Of a DNA stretch of 64,000 nucleotides, positions 47,026-60,319 are shown piece by piece. Numbering within the stretch: the stretch's first letter is position 1; every line of letters starts with the position of its first letter. Made by a program: the position numbers and the translations under genes. The stretch lies in contig JAQJVL010000247.1 of NCBI GenBank assembly GCA_035578905.1, positions 434,001 to 498,000 of the forward strand, in the 5' to 3' direction. The notes beneath the pieces were generated by a model that saw only the letters and a list, made by a program, of their open reading frames with translations, was not told where the DNA came from and did not search any database. This DNA comes from Stictocephala bisonia. Its lineage: Eukaryota; Arthropoda; Insecta; Hemiptera; Membracidae.

Positions 47026-48029
47026 TTTGTTGGCTTATCAACAAAAGACTGGTGTCATTAACCAATGAGAAGATTGGTGACGTATTGCAAACAAATAATG
47101 TTTAACAAAGATAACTGTTATATCGGATCGAGTTCATGTCATAAATAAAAGCACTTTGTCTTCTATAAAGGAGAAATTCTCGAAAGGTACTCAGATACAC
47201 ATATCTGCTTCGCGTTAAGCCCGTTACAATAGTATATGGTACTTATTATGTTAAACTGCACAGATGTTCTCTCAACAGGTTTATTTAAATGCCACTGCTA
47301 CATTAGAATTATGTTATATTGTTGAACATTTCAAAGGCAATGCATTTACAGAGATTCGTAATGCTACATTGTAATATACATTGTGAGTTATTTATTAATA
47401 TTTATTAGCTTATTTGGGTTTTAAAGAGTAGGAATGTTATTAATTATGTGAGTATAATAATTTATGGTGTTATTTTAAAACAAGAAATTTACATAGAAAC
47501 TAATCTTTTAGGGTCATTTAAGTTAAAAGTTCTTTAAATTTGTACACAGTACATTAGTTGTAAGAAGAACATAGGAACCGTCGTCATACACTGACTTCAT
47601 ACTGTGTGACAGCCTGATGAACATTTTTTCTAATTCGAACATGAAATATAAATATTTATTAGTTACATTTTTCTCTTACAGTTATTATTAGGAAATGATA
47701 GTAATAACGCAGATCTTATTGACGATATACTAAATAATAAAATGTATATTGTTTTTACTTACACAATTTTGACTTTTTGTAGTAATTTACAATGTTATAT
47801 TTAAATACATTCAGCTGTGGTAGTTAGGATTTCTTTACTCTGAAATCAAAAACACTCAGTTGCTTTATATTTTTCACGTATTTTTGTTGAATTTTAGTGA
47901 AGATAACGCGAAGAAGAACCTTGTCCTAGGTAATTAACAATCAAGTAAGGTTGTGTCATCTATGAGATGTTCAATAAGTGAATCTCATATGAAGACGAAT
48001 GCCGGACATTACACTCCGACTTACATCTC
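47026..48029. other. AT-rich DNA, nothing recognised
   Basis: A TTTTTCTCTTACAG acceptor-like string occurs near 47678 without other gene signals. Confidence 0.4.
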
Positions 48030-48150
48030 ATCAGTTATTATACAGCGCGGGAGAGGGAATTTGTCTCATGTAATTAACAATCTTATGAAATGCTCAGAGG
48101 GGTTGCTCTGGCAATTTGTTTACAATAATGAGTTTTTGTTAAGCGATTTC
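48030..48150 (+). repeat. dispersed repeat family F, copy 2
   Basis: Partner of 39505-39625. Confidence 0.75.
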
Positions 48151-48689
48151 CACTACTTCTTCTTTTTACATTATTAATAGCAAGAGGTCAAACAGAGCCA
48201 TCTCTATTCACACTGAAACTAATCACACTTACTTTAAAACTGAATATTTGAGTATAACTATTTGTTAAATGATGGTTCCAAGTATGATAATATTGTCAAT
48301 TAGTTTCCGTGTTTAGGAGTTTGTTGAAGTGTTCGACATCAATCTACTGGTATTTATTATTACTGAACGTGTTAGCCTCGTCAATTACTATATTATTACT
48401 TTTGTCTGCCCCAACAGCTGTGTCGTTGTTAATATCGTATATACTTTGTGTAACAAGACAATTTCAAAGAGATTCTTAATAGGATGTATGCCCGACAGTT
48501 GTTTTGAGAATCAATCAAACTAGTTTCTCTTAAGTTTGTACAAGCATTTATATACAAGCATTTGAATATAAAATTTTATAATAGGCCCTACAGTATGTTA
48601 TAGGCCTATTTACCGTTAATTTTTGCCTTTAATGACCATCCATTCAATATTCAGTTAACATATTTGTGATCCAGAGATATTTGTTTGCT
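48151..48689. other. AT-rich DNA, nothing recognised
   Basis: No supported feature. Confidence 0.4.
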
Positions 48690-49020
48690 GGATCGGTCAG
48701 CAGTGATTGCTGGTGTACCTATATTCCAGCAGTTGCTATATTCCAGAGAGTTGAGAATGAGGCTCCGCCTAGACTGTCGGCGTCACACGGGTGCCGGCCA
48801 ATAAAAAGTGGTGGTCCACAGGGACGTGGAACCTTGATTTACAACAAGAATGATTCTTTGGTCTCCCCAGTTGGCATTCAGTCAGGCAGGCTCAGATAGA
48901 AAGGGCAGTTCATCCCTACAGCAAAATGTTAACGCCTCTGAATTGGACTAACGCCTACGTCAGGGGAGCTTCACACTCAACTCTCGATGAATAGAATAAA
49001 AGGCGTGTAGGGGGGGGGGG
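48690..49020. other. GC-richer unexplained stretch ending in G11
   Basis: About 280 bp of higher GC (for example GGCTCCGCCTAGACTGTC and GTGCCGGCC), then an 11-G homopolymer at 49010-49020. It could be a transposon 5' UTR, but I do not recognise it and see no ORF signature. Confidence 0.3.
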
Positions 49021-49132
49021 CAAATAGTACAAAAAAATACTCTAGATGGTAGTGCGAAACTTGTTTACACAATTTTAAAAAGAAAGCTTCCTCACAAAAC
49101 CTTTCATTGTTCACTTTCCAAGTACACGTGAC

Positions 49133-49715
49133 GTTTCCCCACCATACAATGTAAATCCCCACCACACAGCGTAAATCCCCACCACACAGCGTAAATACCC
49201 ACCACACAACGTAAATACCCACCACACAACGTAAATACCCACCACACAACGTGAATCCCCACAACACATTGTAAATCCCCACCATACAATGTAAATCCCG
49301 ACCACACAACGTAAATACCTACCACACAACGTAAATCCCCACCAGACAACGTAAATCCCCACCACACAACGTAAATTCCTACCACACAACGTAAATCCCC
49401 ACCACAAAACCTAAATCCTCACCATACAACGTAAATCCTTACCACACAACGTAAATCCCTACCACACAACGTAAATCCCGACCAAACAATGTAAATTCCG
49501 ACCAAACAACAAATCCTCATCTTACAATGTAAATTCTTACCCTACAACGTAAATCCCCATCACGCAACGTAAATTCTCACCATACAACGTAAATCCTCAC
49601 CACACAACGTAAATCCCCATCACACAACGTAAATCCCTACCACACAACGTAAATCCCTAACACACAACGTAAATCCCGACCACATAACGTAAATCCTCAC
49701 CATACAACGTAAATA
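49133..49715. repeat. 20-bp satellite array, about 29 units
   Basis: Units of CCACACAACGTAAATCCCC with frequent point variants (TACCC, CATAC, CAGCG). The overlapping minus-strand ORFs of about 95-110 codons are Trp/Gly/Val-rich by-products of the repeat. Three units of 20 bp make a 60-bp period, which keeps all frames open. Confidence 0.95.
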
Positions 49716-49867
49716 ATATCCACCCTGTAAAATTTACTTCAAAGTACTTATATTTCCGGTAAAGTGGAACCAAAAAGAGCTTCAACAACTTGATTCATAT
49801 TTCTAAAATATTGCTGCCAATTCGTTTTAAATGCCAATTTTTGAGCTAATTACTCAGGTTTCTATCC
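49716..49867. other. spacer before LINE C
   Basis: Short unique sequence up to the 5' truncation point of LINE C. Confidence 0.4.
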
Positions 49868-51797
49868 AGCCCCTTGGATTAATGACTACTTACGTCAACT
49901 ACAGAGGTTAAGGGACATTGCTTTTCGTAGGGCTAAAAGAACTAAGTCATCTGACGATTGGGCGGAGTATAAAAGACTGAGGAATAAGACTCAGCAACAA
50001 TTTCGCAATGCCAAGATACGATTCTATTATAGATCTTTCTCTGGTGTCATATGTACTAAAGACTTGTGGTCTAAGGTCAGGGAGCTAGGCATTGGTAAGA
50101 CCAATAGTGACAAACCTGTTTCACTTGATCTTAATATCGTAAATAAATATTTCACTAACATTCCAATCGATCTGTCCAGAGCTCGTGACTTTGTCAGTGA
50201 GCTGAATGCCACTCCTCTTTGCCGCCCGCGCCATCAGTTCGTCTTCACTCAGGTGACTGAGGCTGATGTGCTTGATGCTGTGATGAGGATGACTAGCAAC
50301 GCAGTCGGTACTGATAAAATCCCTATTAAAATTCTCAAACTTTTACTTCCAGCAATACTGACTGTGATTACAGCTATTTTCAATAAATCTTTAACCACAT
50401 CTACTTTTCCGTCTGAGTGGAAATCTGCTATTGTGCGCCCTCTACAAAAAGTTTCGTCACCTCAAGTTGCATCAGATTTCAGACCTATCAGTATCTTGCC
50501 AGCATTGTCAAAATGCCTCGAAAGGTTAGTCCACCGTCAGATGTCATCGTTTATGGAGAGTGCTGGATTATTGTCCAATTTCCAATCTGGATTCCGTTCA
50601 AGATTCAGTACTTCCACTGCCCTTCTTAAAATTACTGACGATGTCCGCTCTGCTATTGATAAGTCCCTACTTACCATCTTGACCCTTTTTGATTTCTCTA
50701 AAGCTTTCGACTGCGTTTACTATCCCCTTCTTTATATAAAAATGTTCTCTGGTGGTTTTTCTGATGGTTGTATTGAATGGGTCAGGTCGTACTTGACGGA
50801 CCGTCGGCAGTGTGTAAAGGCAGACAACAGAAATTCTGACTGGGAACTGGTGACTAGAGGTGTGCCCCAGGGTTCTGTGCTTGGGCCACTCTTATTCTTA
50901 CTCTACATTAACGATGTCACTACTGTTATCAATTTCTGCAAATTTCACTTATACGCTGACGACCTACAAATATATACTCACTTTACTTTGAAAGACTTGC
51001 CTACTGCCGTAACTAACATTAACTGTGATATCCAGTCTATCACAAATTGGGCTGCCAAGCATGGCTTAAAGCTCAATGAGGCCAAAACCCAAACAATATT
51101 GTTGGGCTCTACTAGACTCACTTCTAACATTGACCTGACAAATATACCAAAACTCAAACTTAACAATACAGAATTACCGTTTTGTGACAAAGTTAAAAAC
51201 CTAGGACTTATTATGAATAAAAATTTGAACTGGACTGATCAAGTAGCTGTAATGTGTAATAGAGTTTTTGCTGCTATACACACTTTGAAAAGATTTGCCA
51301 TGTTTTTCCCTCTCAATGTCAAGGTGTTGTTAGTAAAGACTCTAGTTTTCACTCACTTTAATTATTGTGATACTGTAATCAATGACATGTCTGTTGAGCT
51401 CGCGGAAAGATTACAGCGTGCCCAAAACTACTGTATCAGATTTATTTTCAACCTGAGGCGAAGGGATCATGTTACTCCATTTTTCCACCAATTATCCATC
51501 TTAAAGTTAAACAATCTTCGACAATTCCATATCCTGATATTGTTGCACAGTATTCTTCAAAACCAAATTCCTAATTATCTGTCAGAGCAGTTTGTTTATC
51601 TGTCACAAGTTGGTGTGCGTAGAACAAGACGCGGTGAGTCAATGTTAGCTATTCCAGTTCACCGGACCACCACTTTCAACAAATCATTTATTGTCTCCGC
51701 GTGCAGGCTCTGGAATGCTCTGCCTGATAATATCAGATCCATCGATAAGTGCACTCGGTTTGGGGCGGAGGTGAGGTGCTATCTGCTGCGGGCCTAG
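49868..51797 (+). CDS. reverse transcriptase of LINE C, 5'-truncated
   Basis: This is a CR1/Jockey-like reverse transcriptase. The frame is open from a stop near 49840, about 640 codons to the stop at 51797, with no ATG at a plausible start, as expected for a truncated insertion. The upstream part reads WINDYLRQLQRLRDIAFRRA, then CTKDLWSKVRELG, the linker found before the RT in this group. Counting from codon 50064, RT motifs are FRPISILPALSKCLER (139-154), LFDFSKAFD (208-216), GVPQGS (266-271) and YADD (297-300). RFIFNLRRRDHVTPF lies in the C-terminal part. The RT region has no internal stop, so the insertion is fairly young. The endonuclease is absent, so it cannot move on its own. Confidence 0.93.
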
Positions 51798-52125
51798 CGG
51801 GAGTAGTGGTTGGTGTCGCTGTGGCTTGGTGGTGGCGGTAATGAGTGATTGTACCGAATGAATGTAGTTTTGAATAAATGTTATGAATAACTGTAGTTTT
51901 GTTTGAGATAGTCGTAATATTTTTAAGTTCAAATATAATGTTTCACATTTTTTGACTTTATATGTTTTACTTCGTATATTGCAATTTCTATTTTGTATTT
52001 CCTTGTAAATTGTTATTTATATTTGAAAATATGTTATTATGTATGATGAGGTTAAGTGGTAGAGAGGGCTTTGCAGCCCTAACTTCGCCTCTTGAATATA
52101 AATAAAGACGTTTTTCATTTCATTT
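49868..52125 (+). mobile_element. 5'-truncated non-LTR retrotransposon (LINE C)
   Basis: The element starts abruptly inside the pre-RT linker near 49868, has one ORF to 51797, a 330-bp 3' UTR with a GGGCTTTGCAGCCC hairpin (52068-52081), AATAAAGACG, and a short (CATTT)n end at about 52125. Protein and 3' end are related to LINE A, but the copies are not near-identical, so these are sister families. Confidence 0.9.
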
Positions 52126-52251
52126 GTACTATTGTTTCTAAAGGGAGAAAGTTGTATACAATTTAAAAGAACGCTGCGTTAGGTTGTTGATTTCATTCTC
52201 CTTAGTTTGGTCACTTTGTTTCAAAGGAGATGAAGTCTGAGAAGTCGAATT

Positions 52252-52520
52252 ACAAACTGTCATTATTAGCTTCTGTACACGCAGCCAACACGTACAGATG
52301 ATAACAAACTGTCATTATTAGCTTCTGTACACGCAGCCAACACGTACAGATGATAACAAACTGTCATTATTAGCTTCTGTACACGCAGCCAACACGTACA
52401 GATGATAACAAACTGTCATTATTAGCTTCTGTACACGCAGCCAACACGTACAGATGATAACAAACTGTCATTACTAGCTTCTGTACACGCAGCCAACACG
52501 TACAGATAATAACAAACTGA
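52252..52520. repeat. 52-bp tandem repeat, 5 units
   Basis: Units start at 52252, 52304, 52356, 52408 and 52460, with a partial sixth at 52512. They contain ACAAACTGTCATTATTAGC and CTGTACACGCAGCC. They are nearly identical, so recent. CTGTAC and GTACAG within each unit can form a short hairpin. Confidence 0.95.
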
Positions 52521-55397
52521 TTCATTTTTTAAATGTTGGTCTTTCCTTAATTATTTGGCTTTACGCCTTTTTTAGAACTTATAACAATAATATTTACATT
52601 TAGATAATATTTTGAACTTTGACATGAATATTTCTTATTTGCTTTTATGTTTGAAAACATCCTGTTCTAATTGTTATTCGCCTTGTAATCCTGTCTTACT
52701 GCGGGTGGTTTACTTAACAAAATATTATAGATAGTCGTGGCGTATTATGTTATCTTAACGATAAACATTTTTAATATGTTAGTAATTGTATGAGTAGTTC
52801 ATTATTTTAGATTACAATTGTAACATTGTCGAATATTACAACATTGCGTAGGAGGTAACCAACCATATAATCTTTAACATTTTACCTTTAAATTTTCAAA
52901 AACAGATAAAAAAGCAGTTTTTCGTTGCAAAAAATTCCATTTAACTACTAGAGTTTGTATGGTGAGTATTTATCGTACAAGGCCAACATCGTTTCCAATG
53001 TTTACACATAGTGGTGATTAATCAAGTAATGTAAGTTTTTTAAGATCCTCTGTTAGAAACAAATTTTGAGTGTTTATTATTCCCATAATACATGGAATAA
53101 CATGTATAACAAATGTTATCAGAACATGTTATGTATAAAATATTCTAACAACCACAGTAGTTATTTGCTTTACATGTATATTTGAATTTGACAGTGTCGT
53201 TAACTCGTTTCAAAGCCAATGAATTCTCCCTTGTCGGAGCTGTAAAACAACACTATTCCAGGAACTTGGTATCAAATCGTATTGTCGGAACAGAACCCTT
53301 CTAATGGACCACCCTCTAGTAATTATATCAGTAAACAAACATCTGGCATTGTAATGGAGGATCTACATTGCCGACAATTACTGCGTAGTTATTACCTGAT
53401 TACATCAGATAAGGCACACTTTACACGGTGTAATAAGTCAGCGGGGACTGTAATGTGTCATGTGAACAGACACCAGACAAATGCTGAGTGCTTCTTGCTT
53501 CATGTGACTCAGGAAATGTGAATGCTTCTACGGGCGTTTTACATTAACAACCGCTGAATTTATAACTATAACAATGTGATTAATTAAACGACAAAGTCTT
53601 CCAAAGTGATACTATTTAAATGTGTTGACTCAATAGTGTTATAAATTTTTATAATTTTGATTTGTTGGTGTTAGTTAAGAAAAATAACACAAACATGTAT
53701 TCCATTATAGTTTTCATTTCTATTGTGTGAAACGGCGGACATTACACTCATTCGAAAATAAATGCTGTTTTAAGGTAAATTTGGTAATAAAAATAAGAGA
53801 GAACATGTATGAGTATGAATTAATTCTGGTTATGGTAAGTTTTGTATAAAAAAATGCAATAAAAAATAAAAGAAAAAATACAAAAAAGGTTGAATGAAAC
53901 TATAAACGATGTTTATTTTTATTTAAAAAGTAATGGCTAAGTCTTTAAGACATTTAAGATAATAAATGAACTTATTTTTCAGTAATTATTCATTTTTAAG
54001 TAATGCCAAAAATTAACTTTAAAAAGAATTTAATTATGAATTAGTGTTAAACCTTTGTAAGTTTTGAGTTTGAACACCTGTCTCACTCGCTGTGCTCGTG
54101 ACTTTGGTCGTTTGACTTTAGGTATTCCTCACCTAAACAATATTAACAGAAGTGGACCATATCAAATAAATATTACATTAAAATAGTAACAGAAGAAGTA
54201 TTATAATGGTGTTTGTATATTACCACTTAATGTAAACTATTGGCAGTATTATTCTTAATGGAGTAAAGGACGAGGGTTTTTATTTTCTTCGGGAATGGAA
54301 ATTGGGAAAAATCTTTCTTAGTGCCACTATCTTAAACTATCTCGACTCCCACAACAATTCAAGTCTGTCTCTTGAAATAAATAATACTCAAGCAATAATT
54401 CGTGATTTTTGGTAATTAACTTGGTATATTTTGGTAATTGAATCGTTTTTAAGTTGTGTTATTTTATAAAAACATGTATGTATTATTGTCATTATTATAT
54501 TAAAATTACTATGTGTAAAGTGTCTCTAAAATTCAATGTATCATACTTATTTATTTGTTTGTTTGTTAGGCTATTATTTTAATTTTTATACATTTATCAG
54601 TTTGTTAATGATATTATAATATACGCCTAGGTTATAATGAAAGCTTGTTGTTTGCTTATATCTCTGTTATGCTATTTATTTCATTTTTTCTTCTAGTTTT
54701 AATAGCAGTTGCCTGTTTTCTTGTTATTATAAGGGATAGTTTTTTGTTATTAAATTATTATTTTACTCTTGTATATATTGTTATTTTAATTTTTTTCATT
54801 ATTACTGTACTATTTTTTATTGTTGTACAATTTATTAATTAAATTCATTATCTTGCATGTAATATCTATCTGTCCATTGGGCGGATATTTGGAATATTTT
54901 GATAAGTCAGTCAATGAGTCATTTGTATTTCATGTCATTTATTTATATATAAATATATGAATGTTAACTAAGGAGAACTGATTATATACAGTAAATTCTT
55001 TGGGTAATACAAATATACGAGAGTATATATAGTAGCTTTGTTAGATAATCGTGATGGTTTTGGGAAACCAGAGGGGAGTTCCGGTCACATTCAGGCAAGT
55101 AGCCAGACATTAAGAATACAAGATCCAGACAGAGACCCCCTTCCCCCCAGCTTTCTGTGGCCAATTCGCATGTATTCAGCGGAGTGTTAAGGCTCCAGGG
55201 TGACGTCCTAGATTTATGATCTTTGCCAAACTGAATGCCACGTTATTTGAATTTATCAAACCGCGTCTCTTCCGTCTAAGACGAATTTAGCTTTTTCTTG
55301 TATTTTTACGTTCGTCAATGATTTGAACATTTCAACTTTTGCGATAAATTTGTTATCGTTCAAGGAGAAATACATATTTGAACATTTTGACTAAATA
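52521..55397. other. AT-rich DNA, nothing firmly recognised
   Basis: GC-richer patches lie at 53220-53520 and 55060-55260. The 79-codon ORF at 53282 has no recognisable features. A T-rich tract at 54640-54840 encodes only a hydrophobic chance ORF. Confidence 0.35.
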
Positions 55398-58312
55398 TTT
55401 TCACTTGCAGTGGTGCTTGTGTATTTGATGTGTAATTGTATTATAACATTTATATTTTCACTTGCAGTGGTGCTTGTGTATTTGATGTGTAATTGTATTA
55501 TAACGTTTATATTTTCACTTGCAGTGGTGCTTGTGTATTTGATGTGTAATTGTATTATAACGTTTATATTTTCACTTGCAGTGGTGCTTGTGTATTTGAT
55601 GTGTAATTGTATTATAACGTTTATATTTTCACTTGCAGTGGTGCTTGTGTATTTGATGTGTAATTGTATTATAACGTTTATATTTCACTTGCAGTGGTGC
55701 TTGTGTATTTGATGTGTAATTGTATTATAACGTTTATATTTTCACTTGCAGTGGTGCTTGTGTATTTGATGTGTAATTGTATTATAACGTTTATATTTTC
55801 ACTTGCAGTGGTGCTTGTGTATTTGGTGTGTAATTGTATTATAACGTTTATATTTTCACTTGCAGTGGTGCTTGTGTATTTGGTGTGTAATTGTATTATA
55901 ACGTTTATATTTTACTTGCAGTGGTGCTTGTGTATTTGATGTGTAATTGTATTATAACATTTATATTTCACTTGCAGTGGTGCTTGTGTATTTGATGTGT
56001 AATTGTATTATAACATTTATATTTCACTTGCGGTGGTGCTTGTGTATTTGATGTGTAATTGTATTATAACATTTATATTTTACTTGCAGTGGTGCTTGTG
56101 TATTTGATGTGTAATTGTATTATAACGTTTATATTTTCACTTGCAGTGGTGCTTGTGTATTTGATGTGTAATTGTATTATAACGTTTATATTTTCACTTG
56201 CAGTGGTGCTTGTGTATTTGGTGTGTAATTGTATTATAACGTTTATATTTTCACTTGCAGTGGTGCTTGTGTATTTGATGTGTAATTGTATTATAACGTT
56301 TATATTTTCACTTGCAGTGGTGCTTGTGTATTTGATGTGTAATTGTATTATAACGTTTATATTTTCACTTGCAGTGGTGCTTGTGTATTTGATGTGTAAT
56401 TGTATTATAACATTTATATTTTCACTTGCAGTGGTGCTTGTGTATTTGATGTGTAATTGTATTATAACGTTTATATTTTCACTTGCAGTGGTGCTTGTGT
56501 ATTTGATGTGTAATTGTATTATAACGTTTATATTTTCACTTGCAGTGGTGCTTGTGTATTTGATGTGTAATTGTATTATAACGTTTATAGTTTATATTTT
56601 AACTTGCAGTGGTGCTTGTGTATTTGATGTGTAATTGTATTATAACATTTATATTTTCACTTGCAGTGGTGCTTGTGTATTTGATGTGTAATTGTATTAT
56701 AACATTTATATTTTCACTTGCAGTGGTGCTTGTGTATTTGATGTGTAATTATATTATAACGTTTATATTTTAACTTGCAGTGGTGCTTGTGTATTTGATG
56801 TGTAATTGTATTATAACGTTTATATTTTAACTTGCAGTGGTGCTTGTGTATTTGATGTGTAATTGTATTATAACGTTTATATTTTAACTTGCAGTGGTGC
56901 TTGTGTATTTGATGTGTAATTGTATTATAACGTTTATATTTTAACTTGCAGTGGTGCTTGTGTATTTGATGTGTAATTGTATTATAACGTTTATATTTTA
57001 ACTTGCAGTGGTGCTTGTGTATTTGATGTGTAATTGTATTATAACGTTTATATTTTCACTTGCAGTAGTGCTTGTGTATTTGATGTGTAATTGTATTATA
57101 ACATTTATATTTTCACTTGCAGTGGTGCTTGTGTATTTGATGTGTAATTGTATTATAACGTTTATATTTTCACTTGCAGTGGTGCTTGTGTATTTGATGT
57201 GTAATTGTATTATAACGTTTATATTTTCACTTGCAGTGGTGCTTGTGTATTTGATGTGTAATTGTATTATAACGTTTATATTTTCACTTGCAGTGGTGCT
57301 TGTGTATTTGATGTGTAATTGTATTATAACGTTTATATTTTCACTTGCAGTGGTGCTTGTGTATTTGGTGTGTAATTGTATTATAACGTTTATATTTTCA
57401 CTTGCAGTGGTGCTTGTGTATTTGGTGTGTAATTGTATTATAACGTTTATATTTTCACTTGCAGTGGTGCTTGTGTATTTGATGTGTAATTGTATTATAA
57501 CATTTATATTTTCACTTGCAGTGGTGCTTGTGTATTTGGTGTGTAATTGTATTATAACGTTTATATTTTCACTTGCAGTGGTGCTTGTGTATTTGGTGTG
57601 TAATTGTATTATAACGTTTATATTTTCACTTGCAGTGGTGCTTGTGTATTTGGTGTGTAATTGTATTATAACGTTTATATTTTCACTTGCAGTGGTGCTT
57701 GTGTATTTGGTGTGTAATTGTATTATAACGTTTATATTTTCACTTGCAGTGGTGCTTGTGTATTTGGTGTGTAATTGTATTATAACGTTTATATTTTCAC
57801 TTGCAGTGGTGCTTGTGTATTTGGTGTGTAATTGTATTATAACGTTTATATTTTCACTTGCAGTGGTGCTTGTGTATTTGGTGTGTAATTGTATTATAAC
57901 GTTTATATTTTCACTTGCAGTGGTGCTTGTGTATTTGGTGTGTAATTGTATTATAACGTTTATATTTTAACTTGCAGTGGTGCTTGTGTATTTGGTGTAT
58001 AATTGTATTATAACGTTTATATTTTCACTTGCAGTGGTGCTTGTGTATTTGATGTGTAATTGTATTATAACGTTTATATTTTCACTTGCAGTGGTGCTTG
58101 TGTATTTGATGTGTAATTGTATTATAACATTTATATTTTCACTTGCAGTGGTGCTTGTGTATTTGGTGTGTAATTGTATTATAACGTTTATATTTTCACT
58201 TGCAGTGGTGCTTGTGTATTTGGTGTGTAATTGTATTATAACGTTTATATTTTCACTTGCAGTGGTGCTTGTGTATTTGATGTGTAATTGTATTATAACG
58301 TTTATATTTTAA
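55398..58312. repeat. 57-bp satellite array, about 51 units
   Basis: Each 57-bp unit contains ATTATAACGTTTATATTTTC, ACTTGCAG and TGGTGCTTGTGTATTTGATG. The period equals 19 codons, so the plus strand stays open for hundreds of codons and gives a hydrophobic repetitive peptide (LVYLMCNCIITFIFSLAV). I treat this as an artefact. Variants cluster: TTTTAACTTGCAG units are consecutive at about 56755-57005, and GGTGTG units predominate at about 57360-57970, showing local homogenisation. Confidence 0.96.
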
Positions 58313-59180
58313 TTTGGATATTAACGAATTTATAATACAACGTTCTTCACATTTCAACAAATATTAGATCTTTATTTTGTTGTTAGGGCTTGGAAAAAAC
58401 CCAACAAATTAATAAGATATTTTTTCGGTTATTGAATACATAATAATTGCGTAGACATTAAGTATTATTAGAAACTGTTCTATTTATACTTAATAATTAG
58501 TGTTTTGTAGACAAGATTGTAATTTAGATTTAGTCATTAATACTTACAACTGATTCATGTTTAATAAAGACAATAAATCATGAATTGTAAATTAACATAT
58601 ACTAATAATGTTTTATGATCAATAAAACTCTCTTTCTGGTGAAGAAACGAGAGTGGGGTTGTAGAAATTGGGGTGAAATCTTTATCAAACTATTACTTGT
58701 AAACTTATTGTGTTTTCTAGGTGCCATTATAACTTAGTAAATAGATGCATTCTGCAATCATCCTCAGACAATTCAATATTATACGTCTCGGACATTTATT
58801 TCGTTGATTCACCCTTTAGGTTTTTGGAACAGTTTGTCATGTTAATTATGTCACGTCATTTCTTATAATACGTTCTTCTTATTTCTTAACTAGAAACTTT
58901 ATTTGACATTAATCATTTATTTAGAACCCATTTAACATTTTTTTATCAATTAAATATTTCCTTCTTATTGTGATAAGAAATGGTAAATGTCTCACCATTC
59001 ACGCTATGGTATTTTTGTTTTAGGGGTGCAATCTAATATGGTTAAATTTAAGCCAAACCTTCATTGTGTTGCAGGTCAAATTATATATTTCATAATTAGT
59101 CGATACTTTTTATATCGATTATAAATGATCAATAGTAGTTAGTTAAATATTACAAATTGTCAATACAGCAATCAACTGAT
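58313..59180. other. AT-rich DNA, nothing recognised
   Basis: No supported feature. Confidence 0.4.
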
Positions 59181-59206
59181 TTTTATTTTGTTTTACAGGT
59201 AAGCAT
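59181..59206 (+). promoter_or_regulatory. candidate recursive splice site
   Basis: TTTTATTTTGTTTTACAG is followed at once by GTAAGC, so a strong 3' splice site and a 5' splice site are joined at 59198|59199. This is the arrangement used for stepwise removal of long insect introns (zero-length exon). It would place this part of the window in a long plus-strand intron. No host exon is seen in the window to confirm this. Confidence 0.4.
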
Positions 59207-60317
59207 GTGACAGTAATTAGTGGCTGACTAATACGTTATAATATTTTGGCAAGTCACTCATTCAACATTTAGTATTTGAACTATGGAAACTTATTTCTGT
59301 AGGTTGAAAATTCTAACTTTTTAATGTTTATATTTTTTACTTTTTGAACCTCACTTGTTGTATAATTAAAAAAAATATAGTGCTATAAAAGTTTTCTTTG
59401 TTCACACAAAAATAGTCTTTTTATTTTTTATTTTTAAACAATGTGCGATTTGTGTGAGGATTCATAAGTGACATAGTCGTTTAGCTTGTTATACATTTCA
59501 AGAGAAAATATTAAAACGCATAGCGTAGCTTTAAGTACGTGTTTTAAATTCTAAAACCATAAAAAATACCATTTATACAAAAATAAATATCATTTTGTAG
59601 CTGTATGACTTTGTTATGTCAACTTTCTCAAACAAAGCACTTGAAATATATTCTAAAACAATTTCTAAGTTCGTTCATCTGAACACTTACGTCTAAAAAG
59701 TAGTATGTAAAAAATTTTTAAAGTACTTTTTAATTTGTTATACGAAACATAAAGTGCAAAATCATGTTTTAACTTTAAATTAACATATTAAATAATGTAC
59801 AGTATAATTGTTCTCAATGCCATTTTGTATATTCACCGTTATTTAGGTAATAAACAATGTTAATTACATAAATTGTTATGCTTTGTCGTATTTCTGTTGG
59901 AATAACACTAACCAATCTCACAAATGGAGAGATAAGTGAACCAGATTGGATTTTCAAACACAAAGTGGAGTAAACTTGATTTGAGTTTACAGAGGGTGCT
60001 GTCAAAAATAAATTGTTTGCCTATTGTATATGATTTTGTTTTAAATTAATGTACAAGTCATAAGGTCGTTTGATAATTGAACCGTGTTTATTATTCGCCT
60101 TATTAATGATTATAAACTGGAAAATTGACTATCCACTTTTTTAAATTGATGGAGTGAAATATTTTTATTTTTTTCATTTTATTGATTGCTAAAATGTTGA
60201 TGTTCTCCGATTGAAAGTAAGAATCCTTAGTTATGATAAGTTGTAACTATCTTAATTACTGATCTAAATTTGAAAGACTTTCCACGATCTTCTTAATTAT
60301 TGATTGATTTATAGGAG
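59207..60317. other. AT-rich DNA, nothing recognised
   Basis: No supported feature. Confidence 0.4.
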
Positions 60318-60319
60318 TA

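Noticed and set aside
48977..49407. Trp/Gly-rich minus-strand ORFs of 93-110 codons
   Set aside because: All three frames of the 20-bp array are open together because of its 60-bp composite period.
52252..52520. CRISPR-like array
   Set aside because: Units are contiguous 52-bp tandem repeats without unique spacers, in a eukaryotic context.
55410..58312. Long plus-strand ORFs of up to 320 codons encoding a hydrophobic repeat protein
   Set aside because: The 57-bp period is a multiple of three, so an open unit stays open. Single-base indels break the frame at several points and no promoter or unique flanking coding sequence is seen.
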